Of a stretch of 41,989 nt of DNA, positions 8,669-16,204 are shown one piece after another. The stretch comes from Deltaproteobacteria bacterium (GTDB taxonomy: Bacteria; Myxococcota; Myxococcia; Myxococcales; SZAS-1). The stretch is from positions 1 through 41,989 of the forward strand of contig JAFEBB010000064.1 of assembly GCA_018266075.1 (NCBI GenBank). Reading direction: 5' to 3'. The notes beneath the pieces were generated by a model. It was not told the DNA's origin. It made no database searches and was given only the letters and a program-made list of their open reading frames with translations. Position numbers and translations under genes: made by a program. Numbering within the stretch: position 1 is the first letter of the stretch; each line of letters opens with the position of its first letter.

Positions 8669-10126
8669 TCAGTCCGAAAGCGACTTGATGCTGTTCCGTG
8701 CCGCGGGAATGTTCTCGTCGTCCGGGTGGTCGTCGATGAACTTCTTGTACTGCTTGATGGCTTCGGCCTTCTTGCCTTCTTTCTTGAGCACCTCGGCCAG
8801 GCCGATCTCCGCGTCGGCGAAGCGGCCGGAGATGCCCAGGGCCTTGCGGAAGGCCTGCTCGGCCTCGCTGTTGCGGTCGAGGTCGAAGAGGGCCTGGCCC
8901 TTGCCGCTCCAGGCCTCGGCGCTGCCGGGATCGAGCTCGATGGCGGCGGCGTAGGCCTCGAAGGCCTTCTCCGGCTTCTCGCGCTTCTCATAGGCCGCGC
9001 CCATGGCCATCCAGCCCTCGAAGCTCTTGGGCTTGTAGGCCGCGACCACCGCGCCGCCGGTCGTGGCCGGCTTGACCGCGCCGGTGGTGCCCGTGGTCCC
9101 CGTCGCTCCGGTGCTGCTGCCGCCGCCCGTGGAGCCCGCAGCGGTGCTGCCGGTGCCGCTCGTGGTCGTGCTGCCCGCGCCAGAGCTGCCTGCGGTGGCG
9201 GTGCTGCCGGTCGTCGACGCAGGCGCGCCCGCATCGGCGACCGCGCCCGTGGATCCGGATCCGGATCCGGTCGTGCCCGCGGCGGCGGCGGGGACGGCGA
9301 CGCCGGTGGTCGCGGTCGGCGCGATGGCGGTGGGCGTGCCGGTGGTGGACGTGGTCGTCGTGGCTGCGAGGGGGCTTGCGGTCGTGCCCGCGGCGACGAC
9401 GTTGGTCGGCGTGGGGTTCGCGGCCTGCTGCTGGGGCAGGATCTTGAAGTAGTAGACCGCCGCGCCGCCGCCGCCCGCGAGCAGCGCGCCCACCAGGATC
9501 CAGATGCCGGGCCCGCGCGAGGGCTTGATGGCCTGGAGATCTTCCTCGTAGGCCTCGGCGCGATCCGAGCCGGGGCTGGCCATCCACTCCGGGTTCTCCT
9601 GCTTCAGCCGCGTGGGCGAATTGCCCAGCTCGTAGTTGCCGCTCATCGTCCGCGGCTGGGGCTGCGGGCCCGGGTTCACGAAAGTCGGGTTGAGCGTGGG
9701 CTGCGGGCCGGAGCGGATCTGCTCCTCGAGGAGCGAGACGCGGTTGGCCTGGTCCACCACCATGAAGAAGCCGGCCAGCTCGGGGATGTCGCCGAGGCGC
9801 TTCCAGTTGTCGCCGGTGAGGGAGATCTCGTCGTCGCGGCTCACCTTGCGCTCGACGATCCACTTCTGCAGCGTGGTCAGCTCGCGGCAGGTGAAGACGT
9901 TGCCGTGCGGCTGGCGGATCTTCCACTCGCGCACGCGGTCGATGGCCGCGGCGTCGGGGGAGAACTCGTCGCTGCGGGGCTGCGGGGCTGTGGGCGCCGG
10001 CGCAAGGCGCTTCTTCACCTTGAACACGAACCCACAGGTGGTGCACTTCACCGTGACGCCCGCCTCGGTGACCTTGGCGTCGTCGAACTCGTACTCGGTG
10101 AGGCACTTCTCGCAGCGGACGTCCAT
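8669..10126 (-). CDS. Zinc-ribbon/GYF-like/TPR membrane protein
   Basis: 485 residues. It opens with an MJ0042-type zinc ribbon (MDVRCEKC, Cys5/Cys8; CTTC, Cys28/Cys31), which also fixes the start at 10126. A GYF_2-like segment follows (about residues 60-120, VREWKIRQPHGNVFTCRELTTLQKW). One membrane helix lies near residues 203-228 (GIWILVGALLAGGG). A Thr/Gly/Ala/Ser-rich linker runs to about residue 370, and TPR repeats end the protein (for example AFEAYAAAIELDPGSAEAW). The zinc and GYF-like parts are probably cytoplasmic and the TPRs periplasmic. In myxobacteria, zinc-ribbon plus GYF modules occur in the motility protein GltJ, but a motility role here is only a guess. Confidence 0.87.
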   Translation of the reverse strand: MDVRCEKCLTEYEFDDAKVTEAGVTVKCTTCGFVFKVKKRLAPAPTAPQPRSDEFSPDAAAIDRVREWKIRQPHGNVFTCRELTTLQKWIVERKVSRDDEISLTGDNWKRLGDIPELAGFFMVVDQANRVSLLEEQIRSGPQPTLNPTFVNPGPQPQPRTMSGNYELGNSPTRLKQENPEWMASPGSDRAEAYEEDLQAIKPSRGPGIWILVGALLAGGGGAAVYYFKILPQQQAANPTPTNVVAAGTTASPLAATTTTSTTGTPTAIAPTATTGVAVPAAAAGTTGSGSGSTGAVADAGAPASTTGSTATAGSSGAGSTTTSGTGSTAAGSTGGGSSTGATGTTGTTGAVKPATTGGAVVAAYKPKSFEGWMAMGAAYEKREKPEKAFEAYAAAIELDPGSAEAWSGKGQALFDLDRNSEAEQAFRKALGISGRFADAEIGLAEVLKKEGKKAEAIKQYKKFIDDHPDDENIPAARNSIKSLSD

Positions 10127-10145
10127 GCGGTCCTGGCACTCTAGG

Positions 10146-10206
10146 ACCCGGCCGAATGGCCAGCAAGCCATTCCCGGCCGGGTGTCCGGCGGGCTTCATG
10201 CCCGCC
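10146..10206 (-). terminator. Two tandem hairpins between minus-strand genes
   Basis: First hairpin: the arm at 10146-10160 (ACCCGGCCGAATGGC) pairs with 10167-10183, with a two-base CC bulge and a six-base loop. Second: GGCGGGC (10188-10194) pairs perfectly with GCCCGCC (10200-10206) over TTCAT. They fill the gap between the lipoprotein gene ending at 10214 and the gene starting at 10126. They probably end or attenuate the upstream transcript, although no U-tract is seen. Confidence 0.5.
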
Positions 10207-10213
10207 TGGCTGC

Positions 10214-11200
10214 TCAGCGGCCGACCGAATTCGGGTCGGGGATCTGGTTCTGGTCGTGGCCGATGACCGAGCTGTTGCGGCTGTTGTCGATCTGGTTGTC
10301 GGGCGAGTCCGCGCCCATGGAGTAGGTGTCCTTGCAGCGGCCGAATTGCTTGCAGTTCTGCGCCTCGATGATGCGCTTCATGTACGCGTTCGGGTCGTCT
10401 TTCTTCGGGGCGGCGGGCGCGGGCTTGGGCTGCGGCTTGGGTTGCGGCTCGGGCTCGGGCGGCGCGTCCGCAGCCTCGGGCATGGACGGCTCGGGCGGCG
10501 GCGCCGGGTTGATGTCCACCCGGAACAGGTGACCGTCGAAGTCGATCTTCATCATCTGGCCGTCGATGCGGGTGAAGGCCACCGCTTCGCCCTCGGGCGT
10601 GAGCGCGGGCTTGGGCCCGGGCAGGTCGCCCACGCCGTGCAACCACACCAGCTTGCCGCTCGTGGGAGCGAGACCCGTGTTGCCGCTGAAGGCCTGCTCC
10701 GCGGTGACCTCCGAGACGCGTTCGCCCACCCGGGAGAGCTCTGCCACCGGCAGCTCCTGCCAGCGAGCGCCCTCGACGGCCGGGTGAAGGGTGAGCACCC
10801 GCCGGCCGTCCGGCGCGACGAAGAAGAGGTCGTCGCGCGTGCCCAGGCAGCGCTTCGACGTCCACACCACCTGCCGGGTGCGCTCGCTGTACCAGCTCAG
10901 CTCGCACGTGCCCGGCGGCGAGCCAGGCTTCTGGGAGAGCTTGCCCGCAGCGCCCGGCGCTTCGATCTCCCAGCGGAAGGCATCAGCGGTCGGTGCGGCG
11001 GGTGCCTGAGTTGGCGCAGCAACGGCCAGAGCCGGTGCAGGAATGGGCTTCGGAGCGGGTGCGGGCTCGGAAGGGATGACGGAGGGCGGCTCGGGCGGCA
11101 GATCGACCACGGGTAGCGGCTCATTTGCGTTCGCGTCCGACGTGCTCCGCGTGCACCCTGGCGCCAGCGCGAGCAGCGCGAGAATCGGCCAGCGCTTCAT
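10214..11200 (-). CDS. Proline-rich lipoprotein
   Basis: 328 residues. The N-terminus MKRWPILALLALAPGC is a lipoprotein signal (Cys16). A Pro/Ala/Glu-rich linker (about residues 25-70) is followed by a globular part with WEIEAPGAAGKLSQ, CELSWYSERTRQVVWTSKRCLG and VAPDGRRVLTLHP, a probable beta-propeller or beta-sandwich fragment. Next is a second Pro/Glu/Lys/Gln-rich stretch (PEPEPQPKPQPKP) and a short C-terminal domain with a Cys pair (NCKQFGRC). The spacers suggest that it crosses the periplasm. No enzyme motif is seen. Function unknown. It is followed by two hairpins before the zinc-ribbon/TPR gene. Confidence 0.82.
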   Translation of the reverse strand: MKRWPILALLALAPGCTRSTSDANANEPLPVVDLPPEPPSVIPSEPAPAPKPIPAPALAVAAPTQAPAAPTADAFRWEIEAPGAAGKLSQKPGSPPGTCELSWYSERTRQVVWTSKRCLGTRDDLFFVAPDGRRVLTLHPAVEGARWQELPVAELSRVGERVSEVTAEQAFSGNTGLAPTSGKLVWLHGVGDLPGPKPALTPEGEAVAFTRIDGQMMKIDFDGHLFRVDINPAPPPEPSMPEAADAPPEPEPQPKPQPKPAPAAPKKDDPNAYMKRIIEAQNCKQFGRCKDTYSMGADSPDNQIDNSRNSSVIGHDQNQIPDPNSVGR

Positions 11201-11253
11201 GGGCTCCCCCGCGAACGACTTCCGAAATTAGCACGAGCGGTTTGGCCCGATCG

Positions 11254-11281
11254 CGGGTCGCGGGTCGTGGGTCGTGGGTCG
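11254..11281. repeat. Four-copy heptamer tandem repeat
   Basis: CGGGTCG occurs twice (11254-11267), directly followed by TGGGTCG twice (11268-11281). This gives four perfectly phased 7-base units in the gap between the starts and stops of two minus-strand genes. Another four-copy heptamer lies inside ftsK at 13158. Confidence 0.85.
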
Positions 11282-11295
11282 TTCGGCGTGGCCAG

Positions 11296-11736
11296 CTAGG
11301 GAACGCCCACGATCACCCGTGCGCGCCCAGCCATGGGCAGCTCGACCTCTTCCACCTTCATGCCACGCTCCTTCGCGAGCTCGGCCAGGTGCCGCATCCA
11401 GGGCTTGTAGGGCATGGAGTTGTCGCTGCAGCAGGGCACCACCGCGAACGGGATGTGGTGCTTGGCGGCGTACTCGATGATCACCCGGGTGGCGCCGTCG
11501 GGGTGCATGCCCACGACGAGCTCCGCCTCGCACGGCTCCTCGAGGGAGAACTCGCGCTCGGCGAAGGTCACGGGCAGGTGCTTGTGGCGCCGATCGAAGG
11601 TCGTCACCTGGCGGCCCAGCGCGGTGAGCGCCTCGTTGAGCTTTCCCATGCCGCCGGCGATGTCGAAGATGCGCGGCGCCGCGAAGCGATCGCACAGGAA
11701 TCGGGCGAAGAGCTCGAAGCGGCGCTTGTCGGCCAT
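11296..11736 (-). CDS. Small Rossmann-fold, methyltransferase-like protein
   Basis: 146 residues. The motif FDIAGGMGKLNEALTALG (about residues 24-41) resembles the glycine-rich SAM-binding loop of class I methyltransferases, followed by VTTFDRRHK at the expected acidic second strand. Later strands are AELVVGMHPDGATRVIIEYA and IPFAVVPCCSD, with a conserved-looking Pro-Cys-Cys. At 146 residues it is shorter than most methyltransferases and lacks an obvious substrate domain. It may be a minimal methyltransferase or a binding protein. The start ATG at 11734-11736 diverges from ftsK with 95 bases between them. Confidence 0.75.
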   Translation of the reverse strand: MADKRRFELFARFLCDRFAAPRIFDIAGGMGKLNEALTALGRQVTTFDRRHKHLPVTFAEREFSLEEPCEAELVVGMHPDGATRVIIEYAAKHHIPFAVVPCCSDNSMPYKPWMRHLAELAKERGMKVEEVELPMAGRARVIVGVP

Positions 11737-11770
11737 GGCCGCAAGATATCCACAGATCTGATCCGAAAAA

Positions 11771-11798
11771 TTGACCGTCGATCGCCCGCCTCTAAGCT
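11771..11798 (+). promoter_or_regulatory. Possible promoter of ftsK
   Basis: TTGACC (11771-11776) fits a -35 box, with TAAGCT (11793-11798) 16 bases further as a weak -10. ATG follows at 11832, with GGAGG (11820-11824) as ribosome binding site. The -10 matches the consensus at only three positions. Confidence 0.35.
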
Positions 11799-11831
11799 CA
11801 AAGCATCCCCGGGCAGCACGGAGGCAGCTTC

Positions 11832-14800
11832 ATGAGCACGCGTGGCATGGCGGCGCGCAAAGGCGTTCTCGACAGTCAGGATGTAGCGCCACGTGGCACT
11901 ACCAAGCCGGCCGGTAAGAAGCTCAAGGCCGTCAAGGGCAGCAAGACCGCGAAGGCCGCCCGTGCTTCGGCGCCGAGCGCGCACCCGCACCTGCGCCGCG
12001 GCGTGATGGCCGTGCTCGTGCTCGCCTTCGCCCTCGCCACGTCGCTCGCCGTCCTCAGCTTCCACGGCGGCAAGCCCAGCGCGAACCTGATCGGCCGAAT
12101 GGGCCACTCGCTGGCCGCGACCCTCTTCGACGCCGTCGGCATCTGCGCCTTCCTGGTGCCCTTCCCGCTCTTCTCGCTCGGTGCGTCGCTGGCCACCCCG
12201 GATCCCGCGCGCCGCCACTGGGCCCGCGGCCTGGCGCTGACCATCCTCGCGCTCTCGGGCGCGTGCCTCGCGCACCTCGTCATCGGCATGCACCCCGGCC
12301 AGGAGTACCCGCCCGGCGGCTGGATCGGCATCCACCTCGGCAGCGTGCTGGAGCTGAACCTCGGCTTCTGGGGCGCGGCCATCGCCATCAGCGCCATCGG
12401 CGCGAGCGCGCTGGTGGTGGCCACCGACGGCTGGCTGGTGCGCGCCGGCGTCGCCGTCGGCCGCTTCAGCAAGGTGATGGGCGAGAAGTTCGGCGTGCTC
12501 GCGTGGCAGAAGACGCGCGAGGCCGCCGTCGCGTTCCAGGCCGCGCAGGAAGAGCGCAAGAAGCAGCGCGCCGAAGAGGCCGCGTACATGGCCCAGCTCC
12601 TCGCCGAGGAAGAGCGCGCCGAGGCCGAGGCCGAAGCAGAAGAGGCCGCGCGCGAGGCGCAGGAGGCCGCCGACGAGGCCGACGAGCTGGCCGACGTCTC
12701 CGACAAGAACCGCGGGCTGGTCGAGGCGCACGCCGAGGGCGATCGCGACGAGGCGGACTTCGAGGGCGAGTCGGGCAAGCGCAAGAAGCGCGGCGCGCCC
12801 GACGCGGATCCGGCCTGGGCCACGACCCTGCCGCCCACGCCCGCCGACGACGCCAAGGTCAAGGGCAAGAAGGGCGAGAAGGCCGAGCCCGCTATTGCGG
12901 CGGAGCCGGAGAAGAGCCCGCTGCCCAAGATCGTGATGGGCAACAAGAAGGGCGAGGTGAAGGAAGTGCCCTTCGATGAAGGCGACGTCGAGGTGCTGGC
13001 CACGGCCAACCCCGACGAGGTGCTCAAGACCTCGCTGCCGCCGCAGCCCGCGAAGAAGTCAAAGAAGGGCGAGAAGGCCGTCGAGGCGAAGGCCGAAGAG
13101 GCGAAGCCGGCCGAGGCCGCGCCGCTGCCGGTGGTCGTGCCGCCGCCCGCGGAGGCCAGCCCCCAGCCCCCAGCCCCCAGCCCCCAGGCTTCTCAGCCGC
13201 AGATCGGTGGTCTGCCGGCGATCATCGAGCGCCCCAAGATCGAGAAGGTGAAGAAGAAGCAGGGCGAGTTCGTGATGGCCGACGGCGTGACGAGCTTCAA
13301 GCTCCCGCCCGTCGACGCGCTCGAGATCCCCGAGGAGAAGAAGGCGCTCCGCCTCGACAAGGAGGTCTTCTTCGCCACCGCCGAGAAGCTGCGCCTCAAG
13401 CTCAAGGACTTCGGCATCGAGGGCGAGGTGAAGGAGATCCACCCCGGCCCGGTGGTCACGATGTACGAGTTCGTGCCCGGCCCGGGCATCAAGATCTCCA
13501 AGATCGCCTCGCTCGCGGATGACCTCGCGATGGCCATGGAAGCGCTGCGCGTGCGCATCGTCGCGCCCATCCCCGGCAAGGGCTCGGTGGGCATCGAGGT
13601 GCCCAACAAGGAGCGCGAGACCGTCTACCTGCGCGAGATCGTGGAGAGCGAGAAGTACGTCAACTCGGGCTCGAAGCTCACGATGTGCCTGGGCAAGAAC
13701 ATCGAGGGCGTGCCCTTCGTGATGGACCTCGCCAAGGCGCCGCACCTGCTGATGGCCGGCACCACCGGCTCCGGCAAGAGCGTGAGCGTCAACTCGATGA
13801 TCACCTCGATCCTCCTCAAGGCCACGCCCGAGGAGGTCCGCTTCATCATGGTGGACCCGAAGATGCTCGAGCTCAGCATCTACGAGGGCATTCCGCACCT
13901 GCTGCTGCCGGTGGTCACCGACTCCAAGAAGGCCGCGCTCGCGCTGCGCTGGGCGGTGGAGGAGATGGAGCGCCGCTACCAGCTCATGAGCGACGTGGGC
14001 GTGCGAAACCTCGCCGGCTACAACAAGCTGGTCGAGAACGGCACGCTGCCGGTGAAGGAAGCGCCCAAGCCCGACGCGAAGATCGTCGTGGACATGAGCG
14101 ATGGCTCCACCTCGCTCGAGCAGCCCGAGGTCGCCGAGGCCGACAAGCCCGAGCCGCCCAAGAAGCTGCCGTACATCGTGGTCATCATCGACGAGCTCGC
14201 CGATCTGATGATGGTCGCCAGCCGCGAGGTGGAGACGTACATCGCCCGCCTGGCGCAGATGGCCCGCGCCGCCGGCATCCACCTCATGGTCGCCACCCAG
14301 CGCCCGTCGACGGACGTGGTCACCGGCGTGATCAAGGCGAACTTCCCCAGCCGCATCTCCTTCATGCTGCGCAGCAAGCCTGACTCGATGACCATCCTCG
14401 GTCAGACCGGCGCCGAAGCGCTGCTCGGCATGGGCGACATGCTCGTGCAGCCGCCCACCGACGCCCACGTGCTCCGCGTGCACGGCGCGTACGTGAGCGA
14501 GACGGAGATCAAGAAGATCGTCGACCACCTCAAGGCGCAGGGAAAGCCCATCTACGACGAGTCGATCCTCAAGCCGCGCGAGGAGGAAGGCGCGGGCGGC
14601 GACGGCGGCGGCGAGGACGACGAGCTCAGCGACGAGCTCTACGACCAGGCGCTGGCCATCGTGGGCGAGATGCGCGACGTGTCGATCAGCATCCTCCAGC
14701 GCAAGCTGCGCATCGGCTACAACCGCTCGGCGCGCATGATCGAGCGCATGGAGCGCGACGGCGTGGTCGGCCCCGCCGATGGCTCGAAGCCCCGCAAGGT

Positions 14801-14849
14801 CCTCATCCGTCCCGTCGGCCAGATGCCCGGCACAGGAGCCATGGAATGA
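11832..14849 (+). CDS. ftsK: FtsK/SpoIIIE-type DNA translocase
   Basis: 1005 residues. This ATP-driven motor moves chromosome ends through the division septum and aids dimer resolution. Four membrane helices lie near residues 57-77, 97-121, 132-152 and 173-197. A long charged Glu/Ala/Lys and Pro-rich linker runs from about 230 to 470. The motor has Walker A AGTTGSGKS (642-650, Lys649) and Walker B VVIIDELAD (Asp787, Glu788), plus HLMVATQRPSTDVVTGVIKANFPSRI. The C-terminal winged-helix gamma domain (LQRKLRIGYNRSARMIERME) normally reads the polar KOPS-type DNA motif. GGAGG precedes the ATG by 7 bases. A heptamer repeat lies in the linker. The stop overlaps the next small gene. Confidence 0.96.
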   Translation: MSTRGMAARKGVLDSQDVAPRGTTKPAGKKLKAVKGSKTAKAARASAPSAHPHLRRGVMAVLVLAFALATSLAVLSFHGGKPSANLIGRMGHSLAATLFDAVGICAFLVPFPLFSLGASLATPDPARRHWARGLALTILALSGACLAHLVIGMHPGQEYPPGGWIGIHLGSVLELNLGFWGAAIAISAIGASALVVATDGWLVRAGVAVGRFSKVMGEKFGVLAWQKTREAAVAFQAAQEERKKQRAEEAAYMAQLLAEEERAEAEAEAEEAAREAQEAADEADELADVSDKNRGLVEAHAEGDRDEADFEGESGKRKKRGAPDADPAWATTLPPTPADDAKVKGKKGEKAEPAIAAEPEKSPLPKIVMGNKKGEVKEVPFDEGDVEVLATANPDEVLKTSLPPQPAKKSKKGEKAVEAKAEEAKPAEAAPLPVVVPPPAEASPQPPAPSPQASQPQIGGLPAIIERPKIEKVKKKQGEFVMADGVTSFKLPPVDALEIPEEKKALRLDKEVFFATAEKLRLKLKDFGIEGEVKEIHPGPVVTMYEFVPGPGIKISKIASLADDLAMAMEALRVRIVAPIPGKGSVGIEVPNKERETVYLREIVESEKYVNSGSKLTMCLGKNIEGVPFVMDLAKAPHLLMAGTTGSGKSVSVNSMITSILLKATPEEVRFIMVDPKMLELSIYEGIPHLLLPVVTDSKKAALALRWAVEEMERRYQLMSDVGVRNLAGYNKLVENGTLPVKEAPKPDAKIVVDMSDGSTSLEQPEVAEADKPEPPKKLPYIVVIIDELADLMMVASREVETYIARLAQMARAAGIHLMVATQRPSTDVVTGVIKANFPSRISFMLRSKPDSMTILGQTGAEALLGMGDMLVQPPTDAHVLRVHGAYVSETEIKKIVDHLKAQGKPIYDESILKPREEEGAGGDGGGEDDELSDELYDQALAIVGEMRDVSISILQRKLRIGYNRSARMIERMERDGVVGPADGSKPRKVLIRPVGQMPGTGAME
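13158..13187 (+). repeat. Heptamer tandem repeat inside ftsK linker
   Basis: AGCCCCC is repeated four times head to tail (13158-13185), followed by AG. It codes for part of the Pro/Gln/Ser-rich linker (SPQPPAPSPQ). Since 7 is not a multiple of 3, gain or loss of one unit would shift the reading frame before the motor domain. Confidence 0.85.
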
Positions 14850-15028
14850 CGCGCGCGATCCTCATCGTGTTGGCTGCGCTGGCGTGCGGCTGTCCCGAGC
14901 ACACCGCGAGCAAGCTGGAGCTCTCGACCAAGAGCGAGCAGCCCGTGGCGCAGAACGTGGTGGCCACGCGCGGGTGCGCGAGCGTGCACCTGCGGCGGCC
15001 GGCGACGCACGTTCGCGTCCGGGCGTGA
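14846..15028 (+). CDS. Tiny putative lipoprotein coupled to ftsK
   Basis: 60 residues. The ATG overlaps the ftsK stop (ATGA). The first 13 residues form a hydrophobic signal and then ACGC gives two candidate lipid cysteines (14 or 16). The rest is short and polar (ELSTKSEQPVAQNV) with a basic end. The lipobox and overlap favour a real gene. Its shortness and lack of a known family leave doubt. Confidence 0.5.
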   Translation: MTRAILIVLAALACGCPEHTASKLELSTKSEQPVAQNVVATRGCASVHLRRPATHVRVRA

Positions 15029-15088
15029 TCCGAGTGTGGGTGAAGTCGGTCTGTGAGAGGCGCTTCCCAGCGCCGACTACAGCTGTTC

Positions 15089-15595
15089 TCAGAACTCCCG
15101 CAGCGACTTGCACGTCGCCTCGAGGCGCTCCGCAACCGCGAGCCCCGACGCCGTCCCGGTGCAGTCGTACGCCCGCGAGCCCGCGCGCACGCGCGTGTCC
15201 ACGGTGAAGCTCTCCACCCGCTCGTTGCCGGCCGGCTCGTCGTGCTGCACCAGCACGGTGAACGTGCCGTCGCCGGCCTTCTCGTCCTTGCGCAGCTCCG
15301 CGTGCTCCCCTGGCACCGACGCCCGCGTGGCGAGGCGGAGCACGTCGTCGTGCGGCGGGCTCTGGGCGTCGACCTCTTCGAGATCGAAGATCAGCTCCGG
15401 CTTCAGCGAGGTCACGTTCACCCGCCGCGGCAGGCCCGGCCCGGAGAGGTCTTCGACCTGAGCGCCCGGCGGCAGCGGCGCGGCCACCGGCAGCGGCGTG
15501 AGCTGGCGCAGCTCGCCCGAGGGCGGCTTCGACGAGGGCGCGCCGCGCGTGCAGCCCGCCAGCGTCATCGAGATGAGGAGAAGCTTCTTTCGCAT
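15089..15595 (-). CDS. Lipoprotein of unknown function
   Basis: 168 residues. Signal peptide MRKKLLLISMTLAGC with the lipid cysteine at residue 15. A Ser/Pro-rich spacer (about residues 19-45) leads to a folded part with RRVNVTSLKPELIFDLEEVD and TFTVLVQHDEPAGN, probably beta-sheet. One cysteine pair (YDCTG and EATCKS) may form a disulfide near the C-terminus. No family recognised. It is transcribed away from the coiled-coil/RNase HII block, with 142 bases between the divergent starts. Confidence 0.75.
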   Translation of the reverse strand: MRKKLLLISMTLAGCTRGAPSSKPPSGELRQLTPLPVAAPLPPGAQVEDLSGPGLPRRVNVTSLKPELIFDLEEVDAQSPPHDDVLRLATRASVPGEHAELRKDEKAGDGTFTVLVQHDEPAGNERVESFTVDTRVRAGSRAYDCTGTASGLAVAERLEATCKSLREF

Positions 15596-15697
15596 GGTGC
15601 ACCCGGCTTCGGACGCGAGCGCGTCCGGGAGGGCAACGCGGCTTCCACGGCGACTGTGAAAACAATGTGACCGTCGACACGTCCCCTCGACGCGGAC

Positions 15698-15713
15698 CTG
15701 AAAATATGTTCAG
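15698..15713 (+). promoter_or_regulatory. LexA-box-like palindrome
   Basis: CTGAA, six bases, TTCAG forms a perfect 5+5 palindrome 24 bases upstream of the ATG at 15738. The sequence CTGAAAATATGTTCAGA fits the Myxococcus xanthus LexA-binding motif as I remember it (CTRHAMRYBYGTTCAGS) at 15 of 17 positions. The position would let a bound repressor block RNA polymerase for the following repair-related genes. GGGAGG (15728-15733) is the ribosome binding site. Confidence 0.5.
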
Positions 15714-15737
15714 ATCTCCCAATCCCAGGGAGGACGC

Positions 15738-16184
15738 ATGTCGAGCCACGTTTCGCCCCCGCTGCAGGCGCTGCTGGAGCTGTTTGAGGCCGAGTTGGAG
15801 AAGGTGAAGTTCCCGAGCGTCGATGGCGACGCGCTGCAGCAGGCCGCAGAGAAGGTCGACGAGGCCGCCGCCGAGGTGGCGCGCGCGGAGGAGGCGCTGG
15901 AGGCGGCGCGGGTGCAGCGCAGCGAGGCCGATGAGGCGCTGCTGGGCCTGGCCCAGCGCGCGCTCGCGTACGCCAAGGTCTACGCCGAGGACCAGCCCGA
16001 CCTCGCCGCCAAGCTCGACGCGCTCGCCCTGCCCCGCTCGCCCCGCAAGCCACGCATCGAGGCCAAGCCCGACGGCGAGACCGCCGCGACGCCGCCCCGC
16101 CGCCGGCGCCGCACGGCCGAGCCGACGGCAAACGCCCTGCTCTTCGACGGCGACGTGGCCGGCGCGGTGACGCGGGTTGAATAG
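15738..16184 (+). CDS. Small coiled-coil protein with basic tail
   Basis: 148 residues. The start has GGGAGG five bases upstream, one of the best ribosome sites in the window. Residues about 8-100 are helical and heptad-like, rich in Ala, Glu, Leu and Arg (AEKVDEAAAEVARAEEALEAARVQ). They are followed by a basic Pro/Arg patch (PRRRRRTAEP) that could bind DNA or RNA, and a short conserved-looking end (NALLFDGDVAGAVTRVE). No family recognised. It leads a plus-strand block with RNase HII and a DNA glycosylase, and a LexA-like palindrome lies in front. A nucleoid-, replication- or repair-associated role is inferred only from that context. Confidence 0.75.
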   Translation: MSSHVSPPLQALLELFEAELEKVKFPSVDGDALQQAAEKVDEAAAEVARAEEALEAARVQRSEADEALLGLAQRALAYAKVYAEDQPDLAAKLDALALPRSPRKPRIEAKPDGETAATPPRRRRRTAEPTANALLFDGDVAGAVTRVE

Positions 16185-16204
16185 TTTTGGATAGAGTGCG
16201 GCAC

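Noticed and set aside
7124-10144. 1006-residue plus-strand open frame
   Set aside because: It lies antisense to gatA, gatC, the zinc-finger gene and the TPR gene, with low-complexity composition and no motif.
11254-11281. Heptamer series as a CRISPR fragment
   Set aside because: Units are 7 bases with no spacers and no cas genes nearby; it is a simple tandem repeat.
15029-15088. GGCGC/GCGCC stem as terminator of the small lipoprotein
   Set aside because: Only five base pairs with no T-tract; too weak in such GC-rich DNA to call.
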